A DNA stretch of 64,000 nucleotides, from contig NZ_PKOZ01000001.1 in the NCBI RefSeq assembly GCF_002946355.1, forward strand, positions 535,263 through 599,262, read 5' to 3'. The stretch is from Pradoshia eiseniae (GTDB lineage: Bacteria; Bacillota; Bacilli; Bacillales; Pradoshiaceae). The notes under the pieces were generated by a model that was not told the DNA's origin, searched no databases, and was given only the letters and a program-made list of their open reading frames with translations. This document shows, piece after piece, positions 7,517-17,151 of the stretch. The position numbers and the translations under genes were made by a program. Every line of letters begins with the position of its first letter. The first letter of the stretch is position 1.

Positions 7517-8836
7517 ATGAGCTATTTTTCAAATGTACAGCAGATTCAGTATGAAGGACCGAACAGCCAAAAGGATTTTTCATTCCGTTATTACAATCCG
7601 AAAGAGCAAGTGAATGGACAGACGATGGAAGAATTGCTGCGTTTCGCTGTGTCTTATTGGCATACTTTTACCGCAGAGGGTACGGATCCATTCGGACAAG
7701 GCACGATGCTAAGACCATACAACCACTTATCTGGATTGGATTTGGCGAAGGCACGTGTAGAGGCTTCATTTGAATTCTACGAAAAATTGCAAGTCCCATT
7801 CTTCTGCTTCCACGATGTCGATATTGCACCGGAAGGAACGAGCCTTGCTGAGACGAATAAAAATCTGGATGCTATTGTCGCGATGATTAAGGATTACATG
7901 AAAACAAGCAAGACAAAGCTTCTCTGGAACACGGCTAATATGTTCTCCCATCCGCGCTGGGTACATGGGGCAGGCACTAGCCCGAATGCTGATGTATTTG
8001 CTTACGCGGCAGCGAAGGTTAAGAAGGGGCTTGAAGTCGGCAAGGAGCTTGGCGCACAGAACTATGTGTTCTGGGGCGGACGTGAAGGCTATGAGACATT
8101 ATTGAACACAGATATGAAGCTTGAGCTGGATAATCTGGCCCGTCTTTTCCATATGGCGGTTGACTATGCGAAGGAAATCGGTTTTGATGCCCAGTTCCTG
8201 ATTGAACCGAAACCGAAGGAACCGACCAAGCACCAATATGATTATGATGTGGCGACTGCCCTATCATTCTTGCAAGCCTATGACTTGGCGGATTCCTTTA
8301 AGTTTAATATAGAAGCGAACCACGCGACACTTGCCGGCCATACATTTGAGCATGAACTACGCGTTGCCCGTATTCATGGTATGCTCGGCTCCGTTGATGC
8401 AAACCAAGGCGACCCGCTCCTTGGCTGGGATACGGATGAATTCCCGACAGACTTGTATTCTACGACATTAGCGATGTATGAAATTATCAAGAATGGCGGC
8501 CTTGGAAGAGGAGGGTTGAACTTTGACGCGAAAGTGAGAAGGGGCTCCTTTGAAGCGGAAGACTTATTCCACGCCCATATCGCTGGCATGGACAGCTTTG
8601 CGATTGGCGCGAAGGTCGCGCAGAAGTTAATCGATGACAAGGTGCTGGATGAGTTCGTTGAGGATCGCTACAGCAGCTTCAAGGATGGCATAGGGCTTGA
8701 AATCGTCGAAGGAAAAGCAGACTTGAAGTCATTGGAGCAATATGCGCTTGGGCTTGGAGAGATTGCTAATCAGTCTGGCAGACAGGAACGATTGAGAGCG
8801 ATTGTGAATGCTTATTTACTAGATGTTCTTCGCTAA
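7517..8836 (+). CDS. xylA: Xylose isomerase
   Basis: Converts D-xylose to D-xylulose in the cytosol. The 439-residue length is typical for class II isomerases. Active-site features visible are FHD at residues 98-100, [15 protein letters not shown] (metal-binding Glu), [10 protein letters not shown], and SVDANQGD (metal-binding Asp). The ribosome site GAGGAGG lies 9 bases before ATG 7517. It is first gene of xylAB, controlled by XylR and a cre site. No xylose transporter or xylosidase is present beside it, so import must be encoded elsewhere. Confidence 0.97.
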   Translation: MSYFSNVQQIQYEGPNSQKDFSFRYYNPKEQVNGQTMEELLRFAVSYWHTFTAEGTDPFGQGTMLRPYNHLSGLDLAKARVEASFEFYEKLQVPFFCFHDVDIAPEGTSLAETNKNLDAIVAMIKDYMKTSKTKLLWNTANMFSHPRWVHGAGTSPNADVFAYAAAKVKKGLEVGKELGAQNYVFWGGREGYETLLNTDMKLELDNLARLFHMAVDYAKEIGFDAQFLIEPKPKEPTKHQYDYDVATALSFLQAYDLADSFKFNIEANHATLAGHTFEHELRVARIHGMLGSVDANQGDPLLGWDTDEFPTDLYSTTLAMYEIIKNGGLGRGGLNFDAKVRRGSFEAEDLFHAHIAGMDSFAIGAKVAQKLIDDKVLDEFVEDRYSSFKDGIGLEIVEGKADLKSLEQYALGLGEIANQSGRQERLRAIVNAYLLDVLR

Positions 8837-8860
8837 TGGATGTGGAAGGAGCCGGTAGAG

Positions 8861-10363
8861 ATGAAGTATGTGATTGGAATTGACCTTGGGACAAGCTCGG
8901 TCAAGGCTTTGCTTATGAATGAGCTGGGAGAGGTGTGCGGTGAGGCAACGAAACCTTATCCGCTCATCCAAAAGAAAGCAGGCTACAGTGAACAAGCACC
9001 GGAGGACTGGGTGGAGCAAACAACAGAGGTGCTGAAGGAGCTTGTCACGCGGTTTGAAGGGAAAGGGAACTTGGATGATATTGTCGGCATCAGCTTCTCT
9101 GGGCAAATGCATGGGCTTGTTCTCTTGGATGAGAGTCATGAAGTGCTGCGTCCGGCCATTCTCTGGAATGATACGCGAACGACAAAGCAATGTGAGGAAA
9201 TCTATCAGACGGCAGGCAGGGAGCGTATTCTATCTATCACGAAAAACCCTGCCTTGGAAGGATTCACCCTGCCAAAGCTGTTATGGGTGAAGGAGCATGA
9301 GCCAGACCTTTTTGAGAGGGCGTCCGTATTCATGCTGCCGAAGGATTATGTACGTTTTAAGATGACAGGGGCGATTCATAGCGAATATTCGGATGCGGCC
9401 GGAACGCTCCTTTTAGATGTTCCGAATAAGAAGTGGAGCAAGGAGATATGTGATATCTTTGGGATAAAGGATAGCCTTTGTCCGCCGCTTCTTGAGTCAC
9501 ATGGCTTTGCCGGGACGCTGACGCCTGAATTTTCGAGGAACACAGGTCTTTTAGCAGAAACGAAGGTGTTTGCAGGCGGAGCGGATAATGCCTGCGGGGC
9601 GATTGGGGCGAATATACTAAGTGAGGGCGCTACTCTTTGCAGCATTGGCACCTCTGGAGTCATTCTATCCTATGAGGCAGAGGATGACCTTGATTTCGGC
9701 GGACTCGTTCATTATTTCAATCATGGGAAAGAAGATGCCTTCTATACGATGGGAGTCACACTTTCCGCCGGCTACTCGCTCAGCTGGTTTAAGGAACAGT
9801 TTGCGAAAGAGGAAACGATGGAGCAATTGCTTGCCGGAGTGGAGGATATTCACCCCGGCGCGAACGGTCTCCTCTTTACTCCTTATCTATCCGGGGAGCG
9901 CACACCGCATCCGGATGCGAAGATACGCGCAAGCTTCATCGGAGTGGATGCGACCCATACGAGAGCCCATTTCGCCCGGGCTGTCATGGAGGGCATTACA
10001 TTTTCCTTGAATGAATCGATTGAGATTTTCCGGGAGAAGGGAAAAACGATTGATACGATTGTCTCAATAGGCGGCGGTGCGAAGAATCCGGCGTGGCTGC
10101 AAATGCAGGCCGATATCTTCTCAGCCCGTGTCGTCACATTAAATAAGGAGCAAGGTCCAGCTCTTGGGGCGGCTATTCTTGCGGCCTATGGCGCCGGCTT
10201 ATTCGCAAGCTTAGCAGAATGCGCGAAAGTATTCACCGCCTATAAGGATGAATATATGCCAAATCAAGAGAATGTGGAGCACTATCGCAAGCTTTACGCA
10301 CTTTATAAGAAGGTGTATCCGCAAACGAAGGAAATATGCGAGAGTTTGATGGAATACCGTTAA
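8861..10363 (+). CDS. xylB: Xylulokinase
   Basis: ATP-dependent kinase turning D-xylulose into xylulose 5-phosphate for the pentose phosphate pathway. It is an FGGY-family protein of 500 residues. The N-terminal phosphate loop IDLGTSSVKALL starts at residue 6, SGQMHGLVLLD and ILWNDTRT are substrate-site segments, and the C-terminal domain has the adenosine motif GGGAKNPAWLQMQADIF. I chose ATG 8861 because AAGGAG is 9 bases upstream; an in-frame ATG at 8840 lacks a ribosome site. It is 24 bases behind xylA and co-transcribed with it. Confidence 0.96.
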   Translation: MKYVIGIDLGTSSVKALLMNELGEVCGEATKPYPLIQKKAGYSEQAPEDWVEQTTEVLKELVTRFEGKGNLDDIVGISFSGQMHGLVLLDESHEVLRPAILWNDTRTTKQCEEIYQTAGRERILSITKNPALEGFTLPKLLWVKEHEPDLFERASVFMLPKDYVRFKMTGAIHSEYSDAAGTLLLDVPNKKWSKEICDIFGIKDSLCPPLLESHGFAGTLTPEFSRNTGLLAETKVFAGGADNACGAIGANILSEGATLCSIGTSGVILSYEAEDDLDFGGLVHYFNHGKEDAFYTMGVTLSAGYSLSWFKEQFAKEETMEQLLAGVEDIHPGANGLLFTPYLSGERTPHPDAKIRASFIGVDATHTRAHFARAVMEGITFSLNESIEIFREKGKTIDTIVSIGGGAKNPAWLQMQADIFSARVVTLNKEQGPALGAAILAAYGAGLFASLAECAKVFTAYKDEYMPNQENVEHYRKLYALYKKVYPQTKEICESLMEYR

Positions 10364-10394
10364 AGTGTGAAGAAGCGAAAGATTAGTATAGGGC

Positions 10395-10446
10395 TGAGGC
10401 CTTCATCAAAGCAGTAAGTACTGTTTTGATGAGGGTCTCTTTTTTA
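10395..10446 (+). terminator. Terminator of xylAB
   Basis: A long imperfect stem (GAGGCCTTCATCAAA against TTTTGATGAGGGTCTC) with TTTTTT after it. Confidence 0.8.
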
Positions 10447-10752
10447 TGCTCCAATCTAACAATTTTAATAGAAAAGCGGGAATAATATGATATTGTGATA
10501 TAATTTTTGTGGTCGAAAATGAAGAGAAGAAATGGATGGAAAACCATGAAGAATAATTCAGGGAAAGGAAAAGAGTATATAGGCAAAAGCATGGGGATAG
10601 AAACTCCCATGAAACAGCTGTTTAGCATGCGGATGATCCAACGTTTCAGTCTATGCGGATTCATTGTTGCGAGAATCTGGGTGCGTTTGAGCATACCGGG
10701 TCTTCTGAAATTATTTCTCTCACGAATATGTTGAAAGGTTACGTGCATATAA
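10447..10752. other. Gap without a convincing gene
   Basis: About 300 bases between the xyl terminator and the next hairpin. An open frame at 10507-10734 on the plus strand (75 codons, Arg/Met-rich) has no clear ribosome site and resembles nothing I know. A 121-codon frame on the opposite strand looks equally random. I see no RNA gene. Confidence 0.5.
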
Positions 10753-10786
10753 AACGGCGGACAGAGAAAACTGTCCGCCGTTGTTT
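10753..10786. terminator. Strong bidirectional terminator
   Basis: AACGGCGGACAG pairs perfectly with CTGTCCGCCGTT around a six-base loop, with TTGTTTATTT on the right and A-rich sequence on the left. It ends the leftward rarD transcript. Confidence 0.85.
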
Positions 10787-10788
10787 AT

Positions 10789-11715
10789 TTATACGGAGTG
10801 ATTGGCATTCATCTTATACTGAGCTATCCGTTTCTGTCTTTTAGCAAAGACGATATTGCTTGTTGTATAGATGATAAGGGCTATCCAAATGCTTAGGAAG
10901 GATATCCATTCAAAGGCAGTCAATGTCTCCCCGTATACGAATACCGCCACAATCAGCATGAGGGTTGGCGCCAAGTATTGCAGGAAGCCGAGCATGATAT
11001 AACTGATCTGCTTGGCCGCCGATGAGAACAAGAGCAACGGCACGACCGTCACAAGACCGCCCCCGATGGCAACTGCATTCAAGCTTGCTCCATAGCCCAT
11101 GAAGGCATGTTCGGCAAAGAAGAGCAAGTAAATAAGCGCCAATGGGGTTAGAAGCATGGTTTCAACCGTCAGTCCGGTCCATGTATTCACCTTGACCGTT
11201 TTTTTAATCAATCCATACAGGCTGAATGTAATCGCAAGGCTGATGGCAGTCCATGGAATGGCCCCTTGACTGATGGATAGGAGAATCACGCCAATTGCTG
11301 CGATTAAGACCGCGATTGTCTCGCTAGCTCTGAGTCTTTCTTTCAGAAGCAACATCGCAAAAACCACATTAACGAGCGGGTTTATGTAATAACCAAGACT
11401 AGCGGATAAAATATGATTGCCATTCACGGAAAAAATGAACAAGAACCAGTTCACGGAAATCAGCAGGGTTGCTGCTGTGATGGCGAATAGCGTCTTCGGC
11501 TGTCGGCTAATCTGCCTAAGCTCCGCCATGACACTGTTCCGTTTGCCGAAGATTCCAATCAATATCACCATAAAAACAAATGACCAAATCATACGATGGG
11601 CCAGTATTTCAATGGCATCAATCTCCCCCGCGAGCTTCCAATACATCGGCAGGATGCCCCAAATGAAATAAGAGCCTGCCCCAACCAAAATTCCTAATTT
11701 CTTCTCTCTTTCCAT
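10789..11715 (-). CDS. rarD: EamA-family transporter RarD
   Basis: Inner membrane permease of about 308 residues with ten predicted helices (drug/metabolite transporter superfamily, RarD subgroup). MEREKKLGILVGAGSYFIWGILPMYWK is a typical RarD start, and SWGLSLN-type segments (here ISVNWFLFIFSVNGNHILSASLGYYINPLVNV) are characteristic. I start at 11715; the open frame extends 39 codons upstream but that part is unlike the family. Substrate is unknown; the chloramphenicol link of E. coli RarD is not well established. It is a single gene, convergent with the xyl operon. Confidence 0.85.
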   Translation of the reverse strand: MEREKKLGILVGAGSYFIWGILPMYWKLAGEIDAIEILAHRMIWSFVFMVILIGIFGKRNSVMAELRQISRQPKTLFAITAATLLISVNWFLFIFSVNGNHILSASLGYYINPLVNVVFAMLLLKERLRASETIAVLIAAIGVILLSISQGAIPWTAISLAITFSLYGLIKKTVKVNTWTGLTVETMLLTPLALIYLLFFAEHAFMGYGASLNAVAIGGGLVTVVPLLLFSSAAKQISYIMLGFLQYLAPTLMLIVAVFVYGETLTAFEWISFLSIWIALIIYTTSNIVFAKRQKRIAQYKMNANHSV

Positions 11716-11841
11716 ACCCACTCTTCTTTCTGTAAGTTCTGCATTTTGCTGTCCTTCATTATACTCCTGTATCCGGAATAAGGGAATATGGATGGATGAT
11801 ATCTGGAGAGTTCTTTTGACTAGGGAAGGCATGAGCTAGGG

Positions 11842-12300
11842 TTATGTGAGCTTCTTTTCCATGAGGATATCTGTTTCCGTATAGCCTATTTTTTCATATA
11901 AACCTCTGGCTGCCGCATTATGGCCAAAGACATGGAGTCCTATGCTTTTTAAACCAAGATTCTTTGCCTCTTTTTCTATTTCTTCCATGGCTTTCTTTCC
12001 GTAACCCTTGCCTTGATGTTCTTCTCTAATATAGATGTCATAAATAAACCCCTTTTCGGACGAGCGCTTGGCAAGCCAAATAATCCCGACCTCATGCTCT
12101 CCATCTCGAATGGTGAAAAGGTATTGATTGGCCGTTTTTTCACCGTCAGACAATAGTTTTTCATATTCTTGCGCCGCCTTGCCAACTGCCTCTGACTCGT
12201 CCCAATTTCCTGCTTTAACATGTTCAGCCGCATAGTTTTTGATGGCAAAACGGAGGTATCTTTGAAACTCACTTGAATTCATCTTTTCTAATTTAACCAA
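11842..12300 (-). CDS. GNAT-family N-acetyltransferase
   Basis: A 152-residue acetyl-CoA-dependent acetyltransferase. The acetyl-CoA pyrophosphate loop is EEHQGKGYGKKAM, preceded by the beta-4 strand GFIYDIYIRE, and the C-terminal motif B is HNAAARGLYEKIGY. The start codon appears to be TTG at 12300, with GGAGGG six bases before it. The acceptor substrate cannot be told from the sequence. It lies between rarD and the deacetylase gene and shares no obvious pathway with either. Confidence 0.85.
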   Translation of the reverse strand: MVKLEKMNSSEFQRYLRFAIKNYAAEHVKAGNWDESEAVGKAAQEYEKLLSDGEKTANQYLFTIRDGEHEVGIIWLAKRSSEKGFIYDIYIREEHQGKGYGKKAMEEIEKEAKNLGLKSIGLHVFGHNAAARGLYEKIGYTETDILMEKKLT

Positions 12301-12517
12301 AGCATTCCCTCCTTGCTGGATAATGAATAAGCCGCTCTATTTATAACCTACCATAATAAGTATATGGGGCGGCGGAAATCTTTTCGACAAGGTAAAGAAA
12401 TCAAAGCAGGAATAGCTCCAGGCACATCGACCTCTTGTCTATTTTAGTTTTTTGTGTCTCCAATAGCATAATATCCCTGCCATGGGAAATGTTAAGGACA
12501 AAAAGGAGGCTTATCTT

Positions 12518-13261
12518 ATGAAGCGGAAAAGTATCATTCTCGCCTGCTTGCTTGTCCTTTGCCTGCCGGGTGGTGTATTGGCGGAAAAGAAAATTCCAAT
12601 CCTGATGTATCATTCCATTGCTAAATTCGAAGGGAAAGGGGACAAAGATTTATATGTGTCTCCAGAGGATTTCGAGAAGCAGATTCTTTATTTGCGTGAA
12701 CATGGATTTACCCCGCTTACCTTTGAGGAATGGGATAAGCGGGAGAAGGTCAATAAACCTGTATTCCTGACCTTCGATGATGGATATAAGAACAATTTGA
12801 AAGCCTATGAAATCTTTAAGAAGCTTAAAACAGATGATTTCACGCCGAAAGGGACATTTTTCGTGATTTCTGATTTTTTAGGGCGCAAAAACCGTCTATC
12901 AAAATCTGATTTAAACATGCTGGCTGCATCAGGCCTGATTTCTGTGCAATCTCATACAGCGACTCATCCGAATCTGACGAAGGTTAAAGATCTGGCTGCT
13001 GAATTGAAAGGCTCGAAGGAAGCAATCGAGAAAATCACCAACAAGCCGGTAATAGCCTTAGCCTATCCATTTGGAAGCTTCAATCAAAGGGTGATTGATG
13101 AAACGAAAAAGGTGTATGATTTCGGCTTGGCAACGTCCATTAATGAGAGCGGAGGGAAAGATAGGCAGTATGAATTGTCGCGAATTTTCGTAACGGGTTC
13201 CATGACGTTAGATGAATTCGCTAAGCGAGTGGATAGAAATAGACAGAAGGCATCGGAATAG
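12518..13261 (+). CDS. Exported polysaccharide deacetylase (NodB homology)
   Basis: A 247-residue carbohydrate esterase family 4 protein with an N-terminal signal peptide (MKRKSIILACLLVLCLPGGVLAE), likely secreted or wall-associated. The catalytic metal motifs are TFDDGY (Asp87/Asp88) and SHTATH (His146, His150), followed by YPFGSFN. The family removes acetyl groups from peptidoglycan or other N-acetylglucosamine polymers; which one here is unknown. ATG 12518 follows AAGGAGG with good spacing. It is convergent with the YkvI-type gene to its right. Confidence 0.9.
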   Translation: MKRKSIILACLLVLCLPGGVLAEKKIPILMYHSIAKFEGKGDKDLYVSPEDFEKQILYLREHGFTPLTFEEWDKREKVNKPVFLTFDDGYKNNLKAYEIFKKLKTDDFTPKGTFFVISDFLGRKNRLSKSDLNMLAASGLISVQSHTATHPNLTKVKDLAAELKGSKEAIEKITNKPVIALAYPFGSFNQRVIDETKKVYDFGLATSINESGGKDRQYELSRIFVTGSMTLDEFAKRVDRNRQKASE

Positions 13262-13275
13262 ATCCGATGCCTTCT
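13245..13275. other. Perfect 13-bp stem-loop spanning the stop codon
   Basis: AGAAGGCATCGGA and TCCGATGCCTTCT pair completely around a five-base loop containing the last base of the codon before TAG and the TAG itself. No T-run follows on either strand, so it is not a classical terminator. It may protect the 3' end of the mRNA or act as a weak terminator between convergent genes. Confidence 0.6.
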
Positions 13276-13283
13276 ATGGTTTG

Positions 13284-14375
13284 TTAATTAAATTTATCCG
13301 CCTTAATCTGCATGGAGCTTTTTTGGAGCGGTGCATGGTGAACCGATCGTATCCATGACCATGTAATGGCGGCAAGCAGCATAAAGCCGACATAGCCCAT
13401 GATTGGGTAGACCGTATTGACCAAGGTGGTGAACCCGGCAAAGCTCAGCGCAAAACCGATAATGCCAACCACACTGACCGATACCCCAAAATAACGTCCT
13501 TGCGGAACGAAGCGAACAGTAAAGGAGTAGAACATGCCGACGCATGTGTTATAAATCATCGCAAGCAGAATGATAGATAAGACATTCCCGACGATTGGCG
13601 ATATCATATTCGCTAAATAAAGCGTTGGCATGTCCATGTTCTTAATGACGGCTAAATCCGTCATCATACCGGCATTGATAAGAAGAAGCAGAACCCCTAG
13701 CAGTATTCCCCCGATGATGCCGCCTATTCCTGCCTGCTTCTTGTCCTTGAATGTTCCGCCAATCACTGAAAGCATGGAAAAACCAACCGCGACATTAAAG
13801 GATACATAGAGCAGTCCGCTCAAGACCCAGTTAGCAGCGGATGCCTTCGTGCTATCCGCATATTGATTGACTTGATCCGGGTTAATGCTATTCTTCATCA
13901 GCGCATAGGCAACAATCACGATGACAATCACGAGCAGGAATGGAGTGATTGAGCTTATGATGCCGATAATCCGCTCAACCTTCAAAAGCATCGTCAGGAC
14001 GGTGATGACCGTCATTCCTATAGCCCCGATGAAAGCAGGAATCCCGAATTGCTGCGTAACGATGGAACCTGCTCCGGCAATCATGATGACCCCGACGCCG
14101 AATAAGAAGAATGATAGAACGATATCAAGCGCATTGCCGAGATAGCGGCCGCAGAGGACCGTGATGATTTCTTTGTGTGATGTGGCTTGAAGATGACTGC
14201 TTAGCTGAGCCACCTGCATGCCAACAAAGGCAAATAGAACGGTAGACAATAGAATCGCGGGGATGCTAAACATCCCAAAATTAGTGAAAAACTGCAGGAT
14301 TTCCTGCCCGGAACCAAACCCGGCGCCAACGATGACACCGACAAAAGCCCCGGCTAAATAAATGCTTTTTTTCAT
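13284..14375 (-). CDS. YkvI-family membrane transporter (paralogue 1)
   Basis: A polytopic membrane protein of 363 residues with about ten helices, similar to the B. subtilis YkvI group within the amino acid/polyamine/organocation-like transporters. The N-terminus AGAFVGVIVGAGFGSGQEILQFF carries the glycine-rich broken helix 1 typical of LeuT-fold carriers. MYNTCVGMFYSF-like and GFTTLVNTVYPIMGYVG segments recur in the neighbour. Substrate unknown. The upstream AAGAGG is a moderate ribosome site. Together with the next gene it forms a tandem pair in the same direction, separated by about 180 bases. Confidence 0.82.
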   Translation of the reverse strand: MKKSIYLAGAFVGVIVGAGFGSGQEILQFFTNFGMFSIPAILLSTVLFAFVGMQVAQLSSHLQATSHKEIITVLCGRYLGNALDIVLSFFLFGVGVIMIAGAGSIVTQQFGIPAFIGAIGMTVITVLTMLLKVERIIGIISSITPFLLVIVIVIVAYALMKNSINPDQVNQYADSTKASAANWVLSGLLYVSFNVAVGFSMLSVIGGTFKDKKQAGIGGIIGGILLGVLLLLINAGMMTDLAVIKNMDMPTLYLANMISPIVGNVLSIILLAMIYNTCVGMFYSFTVRFVPQGRYFGVSVSVVGIIGFALSFAGFTTLVNTVYPIMGYVGFMLLAAITWSWIRSVHHAPLQKSSMQIKADKFN

Positions 14376-14520
14376 ATGTAGGATACCTCTTCTTGGATGA
14401 AATCTGTAGATTTCAACGTATTTGTACTATAAGCTTTCAAGACATAACACCAGATTAAAGGAATATTGTGGAAATTGAAAGCGATATGGTCTTACGGAAA
14501 GGAAAAACAAACAAAGAGAA

Positions 14521-14545
14521 GGGAGCATCTTCTTTCCATGCTCCC
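14521..14545 (-). terminator. Terminator of YkvI paralogue 2
   Basis: GGGAGCAT pairs with ATGCTCCC; on the minus strand TTCTCTTTG follows. Confidence 0.7.
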
Positions 14546-14554
14546 CTCCTTAAA

Positions 14555-15619
14555 TCATTCCTTCTCTATTTCCTTTAATGGCCGCATCCGAATAAACGCA
14601 ATAATAAGGATTGCTATCAGAATCATGCCCAAATAGCCGAAAAGGGGATAGAAGATGGAGACTAATTGCTTGAATCCGAAGAAGCTGGCTCCAAATGCAA
14701 TCAGCAAAGTACCGCCGACAAACCAATTAAATTTCTTCGTTTTCGGTGTAAAGAAGCGAGTACCGAACGAGAAGAACATGCTAACGGCTGAATTAAAAAT
14801 CATCCCGAACAGAATGACAGAGTAGATGACGCCAAAAATCGGGGAAATATGATTAGCAAGCCCGAGGGATGGCATATCGTAATCTCCAACCACATCAATC
14901 TTGGCAAGAATGGCCAGATGGTGAATGACAATAAGGATACCGACTCCGATACCGCCTAGCATACCGCCGTATGAGGCAATTCGCTCCTTCGATTCATCAC
15001 CGCCCATTACGAGTGTCATCGACGCGCCCATTGTAATGGCGAGTGAAACATAATTAATGACGGATGTGAACCAATGAGCGGTGGCAGAAGGCTGCTCCTT
15101 CGCCAAGGCATCTAATTCCATGAAGGAATAATCCTTCGTTGCCAGACTATACACGAATAGGACCACGACACCAATAATGAGAAAAGGGGTAATGGAGGCG
15201 ATAATCTTTACGACCTGATCGACATTGGATAAGATGGCGATCAATACAAGGACAGTCATGAGAATGATACCCACATATTGCGGCATCCCGAATTGCTGGG
15301 CAAAGATTGAACCGGAGCCGGAAATCATGACCACTCCTATGCCGAAAAGGATAAATACGAGGATAGAATCAATGAGGATCCCTAAATAGCGCCCACTGAT
15401 CTTATAAATGACTTCCTTATGGGAATCGGTATCAAGCCTGCTGCCAATCTTTGTTAAGACCATCCCTAAAAATCCGAATAAAACGATGGAGATGGCCGCA
15501 CCAACGGTCCCCATCATGCCAAAGCTTGTGAAATATTGCAAAATCTCTTGTCCTGATGCAAAGCCTGCGCCAATTATAATTCCGATAAAGGCGCTGGCGA
15601 TTTTTATGCTATTCTTCAT
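14555..15619 (-). CDS. YkvI-family membrane transporter (paralogue 2)
   Basis: A 354-residue polytopic membrane protein, clearly paralogous to the gene on its left: the first helix reads ASAFIGIIIGAGFASGQEILQYF and the C-terminal part GFKQLVSIFYPLFGYLG aligns with it. I place the start at ATG 15619, preceded by AGGAGG; the longer open frame to 15709 lacks a ribosome site. Conserved small residues in helix 1 suggest a sodium- or proton-coupled carrier of the LeuT fold, but the substrate is unknown. It has its own terminator, so the two paralogues are probably expressed separately. Confidence 0.82.
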   Translation of the reverse strand: MKNSIKIASAFIGIIIGAGFASGQEILQYFTSFGMMGTVGAAISIVLFGFLGMVLTKIGSRLDTDSHKEVIYKISGRYLGILIDSILVFILFGIGVVMISGSGSIFAQQFGMPQYVGIILMTVLVLIAILSNVDQVVKIIASITPFLIIGVVVLFVYSLATKDYSFMELDALAKEQPSATAHWFTSVINYVSLAITMGASMTLVMGGDESKERIASYGGMLGGIGVGILIVIHHLAILAKIDVVGDYDMPSLGLANHISPIFGVIYSVILFGMIFNSAVSMFFSFGTRFFTPKTKKFNWFVGGTLLIAFGASFFGFKQLVSIFYPLFGYLGMILIAILIIAFIRMRPLKEIEKE

Positions 15620-15656
15620 ATGGCCTCCTATCATGGTTATGAAAAAGATTTGAGGA

Positions 15657-15900
15657 TTTTTGCTCATTCTTCCTCTAGGTAAAAACCCTCCTTTTCGCTC
15701 ATACCCCAAATATTAGAAGATAATCCTTTTTTATGCTTTTAGTGAGATTCTGCCAAAAAATCTCCGCTTTCACTCATACATTGATCATATACCACATGTC
15801 GCATGATTACTGCCTTTACGGCTATTGTTTCGCTCATAAAGAAAAGTTTTCGCTCTTAATATAGGTGTTCGGCCATATTTGGAAATTTTTCGTCCTTAAA
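15657..15900. repeat. Array of degenerate TTTTCGCTCATAA motifs
   Basis: The motif or a close variant occurs at 15657, 15691, 15767, 15828, 15847 and 15886, all in the same orientation (TTATGAGCGAAAA on the minus strand). Spacing is irregular, roughly 20 to 75 bases. The region has no gene. The repeats lie upstream of the YkvI paralogue 2 gene and downstream of trhO. Confidence 0.6.
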
Positions 15901-16006
15901 GATTGAAGTTTTGCCCAATTGAGCAATGATGAGAGTATAACGAGGAACAAAAACGTTATTCTTAAGACACTATTTTGCCAGACATTCCGCTTAAACGACA
16001 ACAAAA

Positions 16007-16043
16007 AAGAGGAGAAATGCTGGTACTCAACATTTCTCCTCTT
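16007..16043 (-). terminator. Terminator of trhO
   Basis: AAGAGGAGAAATG pairs with CATTTCTCCTCTT; the minus strand then continues with TTTTTTG. Confidence 0.88.
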
Positions 16044-16059
16044 AATATCATTCAGCAGC

Positions 16060-17016
16060 TTAGCTTACAGATGCTGCTTCAAGCTTGCTTAATCGTTCCT
16101 GTACGTCTTCTTCCGATAAATCATGCTCAACAACGTAGCGGTTACGAGGATGGGTGCGGCATTCATGGCTGCAGCTGCGCATGTATTTGTGCTCATTCTC
16201 TTCACTGCAGAGAATTTGATCATTGCACTCTGGGTTGGCGCAATTCACGTAGCGCTCGCAAGGCTCGCCAGTGAAGTGGTCACGGCCGACAATGACATGC
16301 TCAACCTGGTTGATCGGCACGGCAATGCGCTCGTCAAAGACATACATTTGTCCGTCCCAAAGCTGCCCCTTAACTTCCGGATCCTTCCCATATGTCGCGA
16401 TGCCGCCATGGAGCTGGCCGACATCCTCGAAGCCTTCGCGCACGAGCCAGCCGGAGAATTTCTCACAGCGGATTCCGCCTGTGCAGTAGGTCAAGATTTT
16501 CTTGCCTTCAAACATATCGCGGTTATCGCGTACCCATTGCGGAAGCTCACGGAAGTTCTTGATATCCGGTTTAATCGAGCCGCGGAAATGGCCAAGATCA
16601 TATTCATAATCATTGCGGGCATCAAGGACAATGGTGTTCTCATCCTGCAGGCCTTCAAAGAATTCCTTCGGGCTTAAGTAGCGTCCTGTCAGCTCATTTG
16701 GATTAATGTCATCCTCTAAGCTTAGATTCACGAGTTCTGGGCGCGGGCGCACATGCATCTTCTTAAAGGCGTGCCCGTCAGATTCATCAATCTTGAAAAC
16801 GATATCCTTGAAATTAGGATCGCTTTTCATTTTGTCCATATAGGCCTGTGTCTGTTCATAATCTCCTGACACGGTGCCGTTAATGCCTTCCTTGGCAACG
16901 AGGATACGGCCCTTTAAGCCAATCTCCTTGCAAAACGCTAAATGCTCCGCCGCAAATTCTACTGGCTCCTCAATCGGAGTGTAGTAATAATACAGCAATA
17001 CTCTGTACTTACTCAT
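16060..17016 (-). CDS. trhO: tRNA uridine(34) hydroxylase TrhO (rhodanese-related)
   Basis: Oxygen-dependent hydroxylation of U34 in certain tRNAs, giving 5-hydroxyuridine (established for the YbfQ/YceA family). The 318-residue protein has an N-terminal ferredoxin-like domain ([14 protein letters not shown]...[11 protein letters not shown]), a rhodanese domain with the catalytic loop [11 protein letters not shown] (Cys178), and a C-terminal cysteine-rich segment ([12 protein letters not shown]...[13 protein letters not shown]). All are hallmarks of the family. GGGTGG precedes the ATG. It is monocistronic with a strong terminator. Confidence 0.94.
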   Translation of the reverse strand: MSKYRVLLYYYYTPIEEPVEFAAEHLAFCKEIGLKGRILVAKEGINGTVSGDYEQTQAYMDKMKSDPNFKDIVFKIDESDGHAFKKMHVRPRPELVNLSLEDDINPNELTGRYLSPKEFFEGLQDENTIVLDARNDYEYDLGHFRGSIKPDIKNFRELPQWVRDNRDMFEGKKILTYCTGGIRCEKFSGWLVREGFEDVGQLHGGIATYGKDPEVKGQLWDGQMYVFDERIAVPINQVEHVIVGRDHFTGEPCERYVNCANPECNDQILCSEENEHKYMRSCSHECRTHPRNRYVVEHDLSEEDVQERLSKLEAASVS

Positions 17017-17151
17017 GTTCTTACCACCCTAAATTTATATTTGCAAGATATACGTATTAAAAAGGTGATTTTTCAGATACTGTTCTCTTACAAATGAATA
17101 TTATAGCAGGGATTAGTAAAATGTACTAATTCGGAAACTTAATGGAAATTG

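Noticed and set aside
10507-10734. 75-codon plus-strand open frame and a 121-codon minus-strand open frame (10383-10748)
   Set aside because: No clear ribosome site, unusual composition, no recognisable similarity; they fall between two terminators.
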